Source of the DNA: Notospermus geniculatus
Taxonomy: Eukaryota; Nemertea; Pilidiophora; Heteronemertea; Lineidae
Length of the DNA: 64,000 bases
Assembly: GCA_002633025.1 (NCBI GenBank)
Contig: NMRB01000851.1
Coordinates: 187,073-251,072, forward strand
Direction: 5' to 3'
The position numbers were made by a program, and so were the translations under genes. The notes under the pieces were generated by a model. The model did no database searches. It worked only from the letters and a program-made list of their open reading frames with translations, and had not been told where the DNA came from. Positions within the stretch are counted from its first letter, which is position 1. Every line of letters starts with the position of its first letter. Positions 24,364-36,260 of the stretch are shown here, piece after piece.

Positions 24364-24600
24364 GCCTGTCACACTGAAGTAGTTCTCAAAACGTCCTGCC
24401 CCGTCCTAAAAAATCGTAAAACGGGATAGAACGTGTAACCCTTGGCCAAATAATGCCTTGTTGTGGAGCACCCTTCCCGCCCATGAAGTTCGTAAAAAAA
24501 CTCTAAAAAGCCACTACGCCCACTCCGTTCGCACGCAGTTTAAGCCCGTTCGGCACAATTTTCAAGAACGTACTGAGAACTAGCTCAGTGTGATTGGGGT
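24364..24600. mobile_element. Old foldback element in duplicate copy 1
   Basis: TCACACTGAAGTAGTTCTC near 24369 is matched inversely by GAGAACTAGCTCAGTGTGA near 24575-24593. The same element is at about 35805-36040 in copy 2, so it predates the duplication. Confidence 0.5.
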
Positions 24601-24821
24601 ATTACACAAGCAAAGGGAGGTCGGAAAGATAAAGAAACATAAACTCATGAACAACCAGAAATAGTGAGAACGAGGTAGTTGTTACAATCCCTCCACACTA
24701 CCACCTTCTTCACTGTTCCACCTTCCATAGCTTGAGTTCATTCAAAATCTTGTCACAGTGTGTTGATCTGGCACTGTACGTTGGCCTACATCAGCCCAAC
24801 CCTGGGGCATCTTCCTAACCN

Positions 24822-25652
24822 TCATTCTTGATGAGTCGATAATGCAATAATGCCATCAAGGATTTGTGAAATCGTCTTCTGTGAAGATAATGACTGATGG
24901 GGTGATTACATGCAATAAATAGGGCTGGAAACAACACATGAACCAAACCTGCCCACGTGGACACCTCTGGTAGGAGGACACCTCTCCAAGCGGACATCTA
25001 GGCCAGACGTACACCTCCCCTAACGTTGAAACCTCTGTCAGGCGGATATCTCCACTTAGTAGGCACCTCTGCCATGAGGACACCTGTCAGAAACTGGGCC
25101 ATATTTTAGAACGTTCCTTAACATTAAGGGCCACCTTGTTCTCGATGGTTTTACAATTGAATTACACTGTAAGGTCGACCTTAAGGTTAAGAAATCTTCT
25201 AAAATTTGACCCTCTGTCCTTAAAACCAACACAAGGGCCAGGAGGAAAGTACGCCTGGACTGTGACTTCAGAAGGGATTTTTTCTTCTTGTGTGGTGTGC
25301 GCATGCGTCATCGATCAGGCGTTCCTCAATTTATCTCCGCAAATTTGTCTTATATTTTTATTCAACTAAGCTCTTATCAACTTTTTTACTAAAAACGAAC
25401 TCACTAAGGACCCCAGGACCACATATCATCAATCAGATTGAATTCTCTTGGCTGTTTTTGTGATTATATCGTGACTTTTTGTGCTCGACCTTTGAAGATT
25501 GCGCTAAACATGGCCGCCATATTGGTTTTTAAGTAGCCTTGGCCCAAACAGGTGGATCAGCTGTTCGTTGGAAGACTAGTTGATGGAGCGAGGTGAGGTC
25601 TTGAACCTTTTTTGTACGCCCACCCCCCCTGCTGCACGCCACATGAATTTCA
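24822..25652. other. Spacer between duplicates, upstream of the retrotransposon fragment
   Basis: 24950-25090 holds loose tandem ACACCTCT/GGACACCTCT words spaced about 18-20 bases apart. 25098-25212 is a weak foldback: GGGCCATATTTTAGAACG... against ...TTCTAAAATTTGACCC. 25500-25652 may be the 5' UTR of the retrotransposon, but I cannot place its first base. Confidence 0.4.
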
Positions 25653-26750
25653 ATGATGAAGAAGACAGTAAGGAACGAACCAGGAAGCAGGCCCAAGTTG
25701 TTAATGCTGCTTGTCTTGCTTATGTTAGTGCTACCGCTTGCCGCCAAGCTTAAGCTTTGTCCGGCCTCTGCTGCCCATTTAGATTTACATTCCGGCTATA
25801 CCACGCATGCTATTCTGCCTGTTACCTCAGCTACTCACGCTTGGACATCCGATAGACTCCTGCTTTTATCTGTCCTACCCAAGGGCCGCACTAATTCAGT
25901 TCACTGTGGTATACATATCCCACCCAAGGATCCGCTTCAAAAAAGCAATGCAGGCCTTGGCCTATTGGTTATCATCCATATTCTCCTGGCTCTCAGTGGT
26001 AATGTGCATCCCAATCCCGGTCCTGGACCCAACACATCTGCAACCATTTATCAGTGTGGAGCATGCACCCAACCCGTTACATGGGACGACAGGGGAGTTG
26101 TGTGTGACACATGTCACCAGTGGTACCATGCCGGATGCCAAAACATTCAGTCCCATACGTATAGTATGTTGGAGAAGGAAACTTCCTTTGCCTGGGACTG
26201 CCTGAGATGTGATTTCCCACAGTATAGTTCAATCTGCTTCGATTTGCATGGCATCTCCACCAGTAATAGTTTCTCTAGTATTCAAGAGGAGGCTTCTATG
26301 GAAATACCACCTACGTGCCTAGACCAGACTAGTCTGAAGCCCAGGCACCAGTCCACACCCATCCGCTCGCGAAGAACAGGAAAGTCGACGGCGAGACCCC
26401 TTAGAGTGCTCAACGTTAACTTCGGAGGGATAAAAGGGAAGCAACATATGGTGCACCATCTCATAGACAGCTCAGCCCCTGATGTGGTCATCGGAACTGA
26501 AACGTGGATTGATGCGTCCATAACAGACTCCCAAATCTTCCCGAAGGGTTTTAACCTATATCGTAAAGACAGGAACATCCGAGGGGGAGGTGTCCTTGTG
26601 GCAGTCCGACTCCCCCACCCCAACGAATGCATTGGAGACTGTAAAAAACTGAAGAAAACCTTTACGAGGCTGTGTTTATACCACCCATGGATGATGGAAA
26701 TAGAGGAAAACTATGAATATACATGTATATTGGCCATTGAGAATTCATGA
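25653..26750 (+). pseudogene. 5' fragment of a non-LTR retrotransposon polyprotein
   Basis: The 365-codon frame has a hydrophobic N-terminus. GNVHPNPGP at residues 116-124 is 2A-like but lacks the Asp and Glu of the active consensus. A PHD-type zinc finger follows with C135, C138, C151, C154, H159, C162, C183 and C186. A truncated APE-type endonuclease domain starts near residue 249 (RVLNVNFGGIKGK), with the catalytic-type motif GTETW at 281-285 and GGGVLVAV at 311-318. Known: this order (2A-like, PHD, endonuclease, reverse transcriptase) is typical of CR1/L2-like elements of marine invertebrates. Resemblance to the family ends near residue 320 (about base 26615); the remaining residues are read-through into unrelated DNA. 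The rest of the endonuclease and all of the reverse transcriptase are missing. The break coincides with the start of the segment duplicated at 15520. Losing the 3' part is unusual, because these elements normally lose their 5' part. Confidence 0.8.
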
Positions 26751-27169
26751 CTCTAGGAGTTCGTCTCAAATTCTCTAAAGAGATTTCTATTGACCCCTTC
26801 TACCATGTGGCTCTGATGGTCCAAATTCTCAAATGATCATATAAAGCTTGGAGGAATTCCTCCAAGCATAAAGGAAAGCCTCCAGTCATATAGCTAGCTG
26901 CAGTTCTTAAAATACTGATTTACAGGAAAAGCAATGACGGGAAGTCAGATTTGCCTCTGTAGATTTCACATGGTGTGCAGGGCCAAAGAAAGATACCAGC
27001 AGTGCTTCAACAATCATTTGAGATCATGTTTGCAATAAATGGGACATTTTCAGATGTATCATTTGAAAATAATCATCACCATTGAAATTGATTAGGTGAC
27101 CTATTACCTCAGCCCAAAAAACCCTCTCTGTTGCTTTTCAATACCAGTCATTACTCCCACTAGGTTTAA

Positions 27170-27440
27170 ATTTTGTTAACCTGCATCTGCTCATGTCCAT
27201 CATTTCAAGTCTCTGAGCCCCAAATGAATTCTCCTCTGTGATTCAGGTTCCACTAGGCCCTTGTAATTATCACCACTGGATTCAGATTTTGTTGACGTGC
27301 ATGTTATCTTTTTATGTCCATCATTCCATGTCTCTAACCTCAAATGAATTCCCCTCTTTGTTTCAGGTGTTCCACTAGGCCCTTTAATAATATCACCATT
27401 GTCGACCTGCATGTTATCTCTTTATGTCCATCATTGAAAC
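27170..27440. repeat. About 120-bp tandem repeat in duplicate copy 2
   Basis: Units contain TGTCCATCATT, CAAATGAATTCCCCTC and TTCCACTAGGCCC, separated by about 120 bases. The counterpart in copy 1 lies at about 15895-16150 and has lost about 130 bases, so unit number differs between copies. Confidence 0.65.
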
Positions 27441-29174
27441 TCTCTTCACCCCAAAACGATCTGCCTCTGTGCCATCAAAGATAATCATATTGGCAGCACA
27501 AACCTTGATCCATCCCCCCATCGGCATCTGGTATGTCACCCTAATCCTCCGTTACCAAGGCAACCAAACATCACCAGACGTCAACTGCAGGTGATTTGAC
27601 GAAAACGTGTAGAACATGTACATGTACCAGTTTTGTCTCCCGTTACCTTGGCAACGGGTACAGCACTCACCTAGAGCTGATTGCATTGAAGTTTACCTGA
27701 TTTGAATATGTAAATTAGCTGGCTCTAGTTTATATTTCAGGACACTAGCTGTAGGGTCAGGACAGGTTGTAGCAAACAGCCAAGTTGTAGGGGTTCAGAT
27801 AAAGTGATTTAAAGACAGAAATAGCATTGACTTTCAAGCCGAGGCAGCTTTGATAAGATCAGATAAAACCTCTTTGATAAAATGATGGGTTTTATTTGAT
27901 CTGATTACTGTAATGGATTTGTCTTTGTGAGACTAATATGACTTCACTGAGGCAAACTTTTTGGCATTCTCTTGGCTTTCTCTTCAGAAAGCCATTGATA
28001 CCAGTCTGTCATCTAGTAAGATGTCTGTTTTGAATTCTATGAGGGGCTGGCCAGTGCAATGCTGAGGAGGGCAGCACCAAGGATCATGAACCTCAAATAA
28101 GTACCACCATACCAGTAGTTTTTATATATGTTGGGGCAAAATTTGGGGGATATATTTCCCTCTCAGCATTCTCTTCTACGACAATCTCATTGGATGAACC
28201 CATTTTCAAAATATCAGCTTTTGCAATGCTGTTTTTAGATGCACTTTGCATGGGGTTTGTCCTGCTAAAAAACACCAGCTCTCAAGAGTCTCCATCATGA
28301 AATGTATTGCCATGAAAGCTCCAAACAGCATGTCCTTGATAATGACAGCCTTTGAAACAAAGGTAGCAAAGCTGAATTTGTTGTCAACTGACATTGCTAG
28401 CTGTCCTTCTGTGAAGTCCTGTGTTGGCCGACCTTCCTCCTTCCAGCTCCTGGAGATTCACAGCCTGTAATTGTAAGGAAAGGGTTCATATTCGACTTCA
28501 AAGAGCTTGAAGATCAAAGCCTTATAATTAGTCATTTGAGTCTTGTCCTTCATAAGATGATGCCAGGCAAGAAAATGATGGAGATCCCTCCATTCAGTCT
28601 GTCATGTCCCTTCAGTCTTTATCCTTTGAGACTTAGGAAAACCCTATCAGACTATTTTTATCATTAAAGAGACTGCTAATCTATTGAATTCAAGGATATA
28701 CAGATTTATTTAAATCTCTGTGTAACATCTTTTAGAATGTCATTCTATGGTGTCACTGCAGTACCAGCAGACTTGCCTTCATAATTGTAGGCCTACCAGT
28801 AGGCCCTACATCATCTGGATTAGATTGGCATTGGCCTACCCTTTCTTTGGCTGTACGCACCACTCATCTGTATCTGGAGCATGTTTTTTATGGCTGGGTC
28901 TCCAAATGTTTCACCAAAATTGCTGCTGGTACCTTGGTTTCAGTCAATTAGAAAGGGTCCCATCTTGGGACTGAACTGTGCAGGAATGGTGATGTTTTGC
29001 CCTTAAAACATGTCGACTTGACCTCGGTATGATTTGTTTGGTTAGCAGCTTCACTGATACTATTCCCCTGAAAAACAAGAACATTTTCATTGAAAACTTC
29101 AGAATAAACCATTGTCTCCAGAAAAAGACACCAGCAATCGCATCCTTTTCTTTCCTGTCTTTCCTCTCATTAGA

Positions 29175-29263
29175 ATATGAAATAGAAATCGGGTTTCTAA
29201 GGTGAAAGACATTGCTTCCTACCAGATTCGAACCTACGGACCCTCGCATAAGGCATCAATCGA
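29175..29263 (-). mobile_element. tRNA-derived SINE fragment, present only in duplicate copy 2
   Basis: An 89-bp insertion flanked by a perfect 14-bp target duplication TTCCTCTCATTAGA (29161-29174 and 29264-29277). Copy 1 has one uninterrupted TTCCTCTCATTAGA near 17882. On the minus strand it carries a B-box-like GGTTCGAATCT, consistent with a 5'-truncated tRNA-derived SINE moved by LINE machinery. Confidence 0.8.
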
Positions 29264-32073
29264 TTCCTCTCATTAGAGGCAGAGAAAGCTGCTTTCACTT
29301 GAAAATAATAAAGCAAAACCTTTTCTTGAATTAAAATCAAAAGGAAATTTCAAATAATTGCCATCCATGAGCTATTTGCCGAGAACGAAAACACATGGGC
29401 AACGCTTCTGCAAGCCACAATATCTCAGCTGGCAGGTGTGATAGTGCTGCCACCTGCGCCACCGTCAGAAACTGGAACTGAAATCCTCACGAAGAGCATG
29501 AGATCCGAAATTCTCGTGATTTTAGATTATCAAACGAACTTTAGATGGCGACACTGAAGCTTTCGTTGTGGTCGTCGCAGTAGTTCGTCTCACTGGACAG
29601 TTTTGTCTTGTGTTGCTAGGAGTCGTTTCAGGCACACATGATCGCAGAACGTGCTATATGCGGCCTAAGGCCTTCTCTTACATTTGACTCTCATCAAACG
29701 ATACCTAGATATGACAAAAAGGGGGATATGTAGGCATTTTACCTTCAATAGATACCTCCGCACCTAACTGCGGCTTGTCGGACGTGTCCTTCCACTACCA
29801 ACCTTGCTAATCAATAAATAGGCTGTTTCAAGTCTTGTATCAGGCAAATAGATAGTTTGAAGCACGAAGCCATAATTCCGCTGCATCAAAACATTGATTA
29901 CAGAACGCCATAGACATCATTCCGCAGAAAAATACAGAAGTATTTGTGGAACACACAAATAGGCCTACGTACGTAATGTTGACACTATCTTGCACGCATG
30001 CGCTAGTAAACTTGGAGAGTTCGTACGCCTGTGTGGAGATTGACAAGCCGTCTGCTGCTGCCATCTATTGTCGAATGGTGAAACTAGCGCTGTGCCTCTT
30101 GTACGCATGCGCTGTTTGTTTACGTGTGACGTCATTCTCAATACACTAAACACAACAATTCCAATTTTGTTCGGAAATCTCCGATCTCTTCCGAATGTTT
30201 CCGAAACATTGGTGATGTCATGCTTGATGTACTTACAGCAACAATTCTCATTTTGCTCGTAAATCTCCGATCGCTCCCGAATGTTTCCGAACCATTGTTG
30301 ACGTCATGCTTGATGTTCTTGAAGCAACAATTCTCATTTTGCTCGGTAATCTCCGATCTATCTCGAACGTGTCCGAACAATATGTTGACGTCATGATTGA
30401 TACAACATTACCATCAACTCCTATTTTGCTCCTAGCAAAAAGGGAATTGTCGTTACTAGCATATCCACGCTTACGGAAGCAAACAATCTAGTCAGTGACA
30501 TCATTGGCGCATGGGCAGTATTGACAAAGACTTAAATTGTCAAAATATATAGAAAAATTGGGATGCATCGCTTTTTTTTTGCGAAGAATTCGAAGTTTCG
30601 GTTGGACCAAATCAGACCTCCTTTGGCGTGTCCTTCCACCAACTCCAAATGTTAAAAAATTGATTATTTCATAATTTTGTCTTATATATCAACGTTTCTA
30701 TCGTTTTCTGTTCGAAAATAGCAACAGCATGCTAGATAAACATCGCATTGTGCGTAAATTTGCTCAAACAACTGAGAACTATTTCATATTGATGAATACA
30801 CAAAACTGTAAAGTGAAACTGGAGTAATAGGTGCTGCCATCTGGCGGGTAAATTAGAAACTATGATGCGCATGCGCAGTAGTGGAATTTAGAGCCGTCTT
30901 CATGGTTTTGCTGGAAATTTCAGTTCCAAGACCCTACACCAGGTGGCGACAATGCCATTCAGGACCGGTTTTTTGAGGGTTTTCAGTTCCATGCGTAGTA
31001 CGCCAGGTGGCGACTCTCGTCTCAGATGCAGATGCCAGGGACCTATTCAGGAGCGCTCGTTCGTAAACTACTGTCCATCTGGGGGAAACCTTTTGTGCAT
31101 TGTCTTGCTGTCAAAAGGTTTGCGAGATATTACGGGGGCTTTGTGAATAAGGCCCTTCCCTTCCTCGAAGGCAGGGGTAAGAGTCGGCAAAGTGGCGGAG
31201 ACTGGATACGGATGCGTTGACACGCCTGCACAACAACCACAACAAACAAACCGCGTGCGTCCGCCATTTTTTATGGCTGGGGAATGAATTTCATTCCTGT
31301 CCTAGGATTATATGGGGCTTAAATATCTGCAAATAAAGGCTGTTCAAACCCACAAAGGTGTTGCACTTATCTTTTTGATCTCTAGCTAGTCTAAGCATGT
31401 CTTTCTTTGCTAGGCTAGAGATCGTCCCAACAACTGCAGTGTGCACATGGTGCAGCACCAGCATGAGCAATGGTCTTGGGTTTTATAGGTGTCATGGTGT
31501 AGCCGTACCGTAGGGACCTGGGTCTTTTATTTAGGCCCCTGCTCACAATCAAAAGTGGTGTCTGAGTAGGCCTTAGATATCAGGATTTGTAGGCCTAGGC
31601 CCTACCACCAGTACCAGTCACGGATGAACCAAGACGTATAGGCCTACCTCTTCGTGATCACCTAGGCAACCAGGGGGTGGCCTCTGCCCTGGTAATGCCC
31701 TTTCTCACCCCTGTAAGAACCAACCTAAATTGAGATAGACCTACTTCTTCGCAGGGTTACATCTTCTTTGATGACACGTTACCGTGACAGCAGTAAATAC
31801 GTTACCATGACAACCTAAATTAGCATGCCATTTCCTGAGTGCTGTCAGGGCGGCAATCATCGTTTCTTTGTTGTTATTGTTACACCAGTAATCTTAGGAG
31901 ATCCTTCCCATTAGTGCCACACAAACCTTGTACCCAGTGAATCATGAATGTGTAGGCCCTGTCGAGGAGTAACTTACTTCACATATTGGTAGCATAGGTT
32001 CAGGTTGAACTGTTCACTTCAGCAATCTTTTCTTATTATCTGTGCATGCTTCAGGGATTGTTTTTAAATTACT

Positions 32074-32158
32074 AAACACATGTACACAGTAAACACATGT
32101 ACACAGTAAACACATGTACACAGTAAACACATGTACACAGTAAACACATGTACACAGT
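32074..32158. repeat. 17-bp minisatellite, five perfect units
   Basis: Five consecutive perfect copies of AAACACATGTACACAGT. The equivalent site in copy 1 (20690-20706) has one unit, so the array expanded in this copy only. Confidence 0.95.
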
Positions 32159-34392
32159 TGTTTTTTCAGGGACAAAGTTAGAAGAAGAAAGATCTTATGG
32201 TGTCATCAGAAAGATGGAAAGCATGTCACCATCTGAAAGTTGGTCATCAGTTCTGGTGCTCAGGCTACATCATGCTGATTTATTTCAGAAGAATTGTGAT
32301 TATGAAATAAAGTTATTAAAACATGAACATTATTGTTTGCTTTCATTTACTTACCGGTACTGGTATTTCTTTATTCATGTCAATAAAGTTGCTTTGTTCA
32401 AATTTTTATTCGAAATACATGTACATGTACCGGTACCGGTACTCTCTCTGTTTTCTTCTTGTTTTTTTTGCAATACATGCATGCCTCTCCAGAAGTTGAG
32501 TGTATATTTTCTCTCCAAAGTTGTGTGTGTTTTCAATTTACAAGAAAATCTTATCACAGAGCCCCCTGGTGGCAGTCTTTTCTAGTGCCATGTTGATAAC
32601 CATCCTTTTTCTTTGTTTTTTGTGATCTTCAGCATCAGGATAGTATACCATGAGCACAACGGTCCCTAGACCATTTCATTTTCGATCATATCAAAATAGT
32701 GTGCAGGTATTTGTATTGGTGGAGAATAAAAGTCCTCCTGGTGGTGTTGTGTCATTGACTTTAAAATCATAGCTCGGGTAATCAGCCCAAGTAGTTTCTC
32801 CTGGCCTGAAGGAGGAGTGTTTTGAACACACCAACAACAAAAACTGACCACAACAAGATCAAGGGCAACATTGTATTCTTTTAGGCTTTCTTGTGGCGTT
32901 GTTGCCACTAAAGCCTTACCAAATCTCCATCGGCCCCAGGCATGGTGTCTTTGTAACTTGTAAGTTTTCAGAAAATTTGAACAAAGGGTCAACACTGTAA
33001 CCATGGTGATACAAAGCCCCACCCATGATTCAGTGTACCTTTGAGATAATTGACCTTGATTGCTTGTTGTCAAGGAGTTGGTCAGTTGTCAAAGAAGACA
33101 TAGAAACGTCAGCTGGTAATTGGGGAAGGGAGGGGCAGCCAGTGAGGAAGGCGGCCTAGTTTTGTATCCAGCAAATCTCAGCATTTCTGTTCTACATACT
33201 GTGTGAACTGATGGTAATATTCTGTTATTTTTAGCCAAGAAAATGTCTAAACAATAGCTTGATGTATTACTTCAGCAGTAGCTTGATGTATTACTTCATC
33301 AAGCACTTTATGCCACCAAAAAGGCAGCAACATCTCTGAGAGTATCACCAGGCAGTGATGCGGTACACTGCTTGCATACCGCAGCATCTTCAGAGAAAAA
33401 CTCAAGCCTAGGGTTAAATGCTTATCTGTAATGTTTGCCCAATCAGAATCACTCTGGAAGCACTGATGTGTGAAATTGGCTCGGCTTGGATCAACAAATT
33501 GATGGTCTCCCTGATCCCCCATCATAATATCAATAGATCATCTTCTCCCAGTCTCAGCAGCACATGAACCGGTCTGATGTTGATGACAGTTGTGTTCGCA
33601 TCACTGGTCATCAACCTGCTTCTTCTAGGTGGCGTAGCTAACAGGCCTTGGTCACAGACAAGATTGGTGTCTTGTTTCTCAAAGGGGTTTTCTTGCTTGG
33701 TGGCTGAATGTTGAGAAGCCATTGATCAGTTTGCAAGAAAGGCAGAAGATTTGATCTCACCAAGGACATTTTGCTGGTGTGTGTTGGTAGATGTAACGAT
33801 TCCATCATTTGGTGCAACAACATTTTTTATGAAACCTTACCTGCATGGTTGAGATAAATGAAACCCTCTTTTCTTGTTCCAACCCTGCTATTAGCGAAGT
33901 TGGGGAAGGTTCTTCGTTTGTATCGACGGTATTTCTTTTCTGTCTCCACCTTCTAAAGCCCTGGTTAATGTTGAAGTTGAAAAGGAGAAAAGTGTTGGCG
34001 TGTGAGGTACGTTGGCCATGATGTGCAACATTCAGAAACCAATAATTAGTCCTGTAGCATGTCCATTCTTTTTACGATAACGAGCCTGATCTTCCACCAA
34101 ACACAAGCGGAAGAGACCTGGAAGTCATCCAGGGTCACCAACGACGTGGTGGTGTTCAATGTAGGCCCCAGGTGACACTTTGAATTAAGATGAAAAAAAT
34201 ATGTTCGACAGAGTCTACCTTGAGGCCAAATAAAAACATGTTGTATGATGAGGATGACAGTTTTTTGTGATGATCCTATTAGGGAGAGTAAAGTCTCGGG
34301 GCTGATCTCCACGTCTGAATATTGTATTCATATTTTTCTTCTGCTGCATTCGGTATTCTCCACCAGTCGCATAAATATTGTCATTCAAGAAA

Positions 34393-35035
34393 ACTTGCCG
34401 TCCGCTGGCGACTCCACCGTTCCCTACGGCTTTGTCTTCGCGTTTTTTGGTTCTGGACAGAATTTTTGTCGATTGGTCATCAGGGGACAGGTCTATAGCA
34501 TGTGTTCAGGTGTGTTCTCACCACCTCAACATTCACAGTTGGCTGTGGCTGTTGGTCATGTTGGCAGTGCCCTGTTCTGCCTCCGACCCTTACAGAAATG
34601 TCACACGTCTTGTCCTAAAAAATTTCACACGTGCTAAAAATTTTAGTACGTGTGAAATTCCCAATATGTCCAAAAATGGTATATTTTAGTACGTACAAAT
34701 AGAACGTGTGAAATTCAATTCACACATGTGAAATTCCAATTCGGACGTGTGAAAACATACTTGGACATGTGAATTTCATTTAGAACGTTCTATTATGTAT
34801 GTCCTAATTAATTCACACATGTGAAATTCCAATTCGGACGTGTGAAAACATATTTGGACATGTGAAATACCGATTCGGACGTATGAAAAGCACATTTGGA
34901 CATGTGAAATGCCAATTCGGACGTGCGAAACGTAATTTAGTACATGTGACATTTCTGTAAGGGGAGATGGTTCGCTTGTAAGCTTCTGGCCTCCTCTTTC
35001 CATTTGTTGATGAATTTTGACTTCAGGATCAATTT
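34393..35035 (-). pseudogene. Retrotransposon C-terminal tail fragment (copy 2), split by a foldback element
   Basis: Counterpart of the relic at 23340-23590 with the same stop after ANCEC and the same GGExTPEH...LQTCPL motif. The 377-bp foldback at 34587-34963 interrupts it in the region that reads LGGRTG in copy 1. A short stretch (CTCGGACTCCTAGTTTCC in copy 1) is also missing here. Confidence 0.58.
34587..34963. mobile_element. 377-bp foldback element, present only in duplicate copy 2
   Basis: Ends are CCCTTACAGAAATGT and ACATTTCTGTAAGGG, perfect inverted repeats. The interior is built of alternating ACATGTGAAAT / TTCGGACGTGTGAAAA words in both orientations. Comparison with copy 1 (CTCCGAGACGG) shows insertion after CTCCGA, with GA on both sides. 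No coding capacity. Superfamily unassigned. Confidence 0.8.
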
Positions 35036-35804
35036 TTTTCCACTCCAGAAAGCTTATTTTTACCCCAAGACATCAAAATATTCTGCTGGGGTCGATTCTT
35101 GTCAGCCTTTTCTCACGTTCATTGATATCTCACCGTTCCACAGGACTTGCCCCTCATGTTGAAGAATCAAACGTCTCAATTCCTAAATCAAACATGACGA
35201 TCAATAAACCAATCAATTAAGGGATGATGGATCATGTGACCTTGTCTTAATTAGCATCCTCATCCACTATTTCTTGTCTGTTGGTTCGCTGATGGACCTC
35301 CAGCCTCCGTGTGATGGATAGCCATGGTCTCAACCAGAAAATCACCAATCAAAATTCCACCAGCGTTGTTGAGAATGTTTCGGTTGATGTCAAGGCTCAT
35401 TGGCTGTAGGTATAGTATTCGTGAGTTAATGTACTGAGACAGGAGCAGTTGAGGTGAAAATACCCACTAACTTGGTTCATTTTGAACTGCTTGGATGAAT
35501 CCTAGCCTTCGTTGGTTTGATCTGAGAGAGCCGGTCTTGACAAGGGTCGGTGGATGTTGGTATGGTCAGGTGATACAGGATGTTTATAGACATCCTGGGA
35601 CTTGAACGGCCTTGCTTCTGGTCCTTATCACAAATGTTTAGGCCCAGACAGTCATTTCAAGGGTCATTTACTGTATTGATTCAATAATATCTGGATTAAC
35701 GGTGTGGCAGAATGCCCCCTCTGGTCTGGGACGGATGGAGTTGTTGGTCTCCATTGATATTCAACAGAGAATGGAAGTGCAAGCCTAGCAGGATATGTAA
35801 AGGG

Positions 35805-36040
35805 CCTGTCACACTGAAGTAGTTCTCAAAACGTCCTGCCCCGTCCTAAAAAATCGTAAAACGGGATAGAACGTGTAACCCTTGGCCAAATAATGCCTTG
35901 TTGTGGAGCACCCTTCCCGCCCATGAAGTTCGTAAAAAAACTCTAAAAAGCCACTACGCCCACTCCGTTCGCACGCAGTTTAAGCCCGTTCGGCACAATT
36001 TTCAAGAACGTACTGAGAACTAGCTCAGTGTGATTGGGGT
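35805..36040. mobile_element. Old foldback element in duplicate copy 2
   Basis: Counterpart of the element at 24364-24600 with the same TCACACTGA...TCAGTGTGA inverted ends. Confidence 0.5.
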
Positions 36041-36260
36041 ATTACACAAGCAAAGGGAGGTCGGAAAGATAAAGAAACATAAACTCATGAACAACCAGAA
36101 ATAGTGAGAACGAGGTAGTTGTTACAATCCCTCCACACTACCACCTTCTTCACTGTTCCACCTTCCATAGCTTGAGTTCATTCAAAATCTTGTCACAGTG
36201 TGTTGATCTGGCACTGTACGTTGGCCTACATCAGCCCAACCCTGGGGCATCTTCCTAACC

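Larger units (their letters stand above)
15520..24820. repeat. Duplicated 9.3-kb segment, copy 1
   Basis: Runs in the same direction as 26614-36260 and is near-identical, with scattered base changes. The match begins at CCACCCCAACGAATGCATTG and ends at CTTCCTAACC, immediately before the N at 24821. Relative to copy 2 it has an extra 238-bp foldback (20906-21143), a second 34-35 bp unit at 23231-23300, one unit instead of five of the 17-bp repeat (20690-20706), and lacks the SINE and the 377-bp foldback. Contains no convincing host gene. Confidence 0.9.
26614..36260. repeat. Duplicated 9.6-kb segment, copy 2
   Basis: Second copy of 15520-24820, offset by 11.1 kb at the left end and 11.4 kb at the right. 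After 36260 the sequence continues normally (CTAGGACATTTTTCC). Extra material relative to copy 1: a 22-bp palindrome at 26846, about 130 bases around 27050-27180, a SINE at 29175, the 17-bp array at 32074, and a foldback at 34587. Confidence 0.9.
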
